Shown: piece by piece, positions 21,451 to 22,032 of the stretch
Layout: every line of letters starts with the position of its first letter
How positions within the stretch are numbered: the stretch's first letter is position 1
Assembly (NCBI GenBank): GCA_046160825.1
Contig: JBJXHC010000095.1
Coordinates: 1 to 22,032 of the forward strand
Source: JBJXHC01 sp046160825
GTDB taxonomy: Bacteria > Bacteroidota > Ignavibacteria > UBA10030 > UBA6906
Direction of reading: 5' to 3'
Length of the DNA stretch: 22,032 nt
The notes under the pieces: model-generated
Databases searched by the model: none
What the model was told of the DNA's origin: nothing
Seen by the model: only the letters and a program-made list of their open reading frames with translations
Translations under genes and position numbers: made by a program

Positions 21451-22032
21451 ATGAAACAGTATATTGAAGCGTGTTTGTCGGGAAAAGGGCTTACCACCGA
21501 GGAAGCAGCGTCGGCTCTTGAACAGATCATGTCAGGTCAGGCTACCGACGCGCAGATTGCCGGGCTTCTTGTTGCGCTTCGGTTCAAAGGCGAGACTGTG
21601 GAGGAGTTGGTCGGGTTTGCGCAAACGATGCGCGAGAAGTCGATCAAAATCAGAGTGGACGATCCTGACGCAATTGACATCGTCGGTACAGGCGGAGACG
21701 GCAAGGGGACATTCAATATTTCGACGGTTGTTGCGTTCGTCGTTGCAGGGGCAGGAGTGACAGTGGCAAAGCACGGTAACAGATCCGTCTCCAGTCAGTG
21801 TGGCAGCGCGGATGTGCTTGCGGCCCTCGGTGTGAACATTCAGACGAATCCGCAGATGGTGGAACACTGCATCAACAAGATTGGGATAGGATTTCTTTTC
21901 GCTCCGATGTTCCATCCTGCCATGAAGCATGCATCCCGATCGAGAACGGAACTTGGTGTTCGAACAATTTTCAACATGTTGGGCCCGATAACAAATCCAG
22001 CAGGTGTACGGCGGCACGTGATCGGAGCGTAC
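21451..22032 (+). CDS. trpD: Anthranilate phosphoribosyltransferase (3' partial)
   Basis: The frame opens at ATG 21451 and is still open at the window edge, giving 194 residues of an enzyme usually of about 340. It transfers phosphoribosyl from PRPP to anthranilate, the second step of tryptophan synthesis. The helical N-terminal part (ALEQIMSGQATDAQIAGLLVAL) is followed by the PRPP site IVGTGGDGKGTFNIST (77-92), then KHGNRSVSSQCGSADVL (107-123) and ELGVRTIFNMLGPITNPA near the edge. Both glycine-rich motifs and the catalytic pocket residues are intact. The rest of the operon, probably trpC and onwards, lies beyond the window. Confidence 0.97.
   Translation, partial: MKQYIEACLSGKGLTTEEAASALEQIMSGQATDAQIAGLLVALRFKGETVEELVGFAQTMREKSIKIRVDDPDAIDIVGTGGDGKGTFNISTVVAFVVAGAGVTVAKHGNRSVSSQCGSADVLAALGVNIQTNPQMVEHCINKIGIGFLFAPMFHPAMKHASRSRTELGVRTIFNMLGPITNPAGVRRHVIGAY

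Overview
The window (about 22 kb, roughly balanced base composition) most likely comes from a member of the Bacteroidota/Chlorobi superphylum, probably an Ignavibacteria- or Kapabacteria-like lineage. The main evidence is the type IX secretion (T9SS) signature: a gingipain-family (C25) sortase-like giant protein and several C-terminal sorting domains with the NYPNPF(N) motif. The organism call is an inference from protein style, not from a marker gene.

Layout. Positions 1-518 hold the 3' end of an RND efflux pump gene. Positions 733-2582 hold a DoxX-like membrane protein gene overlapping by one base a group II PLP-dependent decarboxylase gene. Positions 2577-3747 hold a small antitoxin-like gene diverging from an Abi-alpha (DUF4393) gene. 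Positions 3937-11166 form one tightly overlapping operon: a GT9 heptosyltransferase-like gene, a WecG/TagA/CpsF glycosyltransferase gene, and a 1784-residue C25 peptidase/T9SS sortase-like gene. On the opposite strand (11184-15168) lie a secreted endonuclease/exonuclease/phosphatase-fold protein with no in-frame ATG ahead of its signal peptide, a small helical protein, and a LamG protein with a T9SS sorting domain.

The stretch 15170-16930 is the most unusual. It starts with intergenic palindromic repeats. It then holds one intact tRNA-Ser(CGA) gene surrounded by partial copies of itself and by two small GIY-YIG nuclease genes. Two copies of the tRNA 5' end lie on the left, pieces of its 3' half lie on the right, and strong hairpins follow the pieces. 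The left nuclease gene runs into the tRNA and ends inside its D-loop. The right edge of this island cuts into a gene for a BNR/Ycf48-like T9SS-exported protein, leaving only its 3' end.

Positions 17432-19036 carry an accessory cluster with good Shine-Dalgarno sites: DUF2971, a small membrane protein and a lipoprotein, interspersed with decayed sorting-domain debris. From 19174 to the right edge runs a trp operon (trpE, trpG, partial trpD). It is preceded by a sigma70-type promoter, a 32-codon leader peptide with four Trp codons (three in a row), and an intrinsic terminator with a possible competing antiterminator. This is a ribosome-mediated attenuation arrangement readable directly from the sequence.
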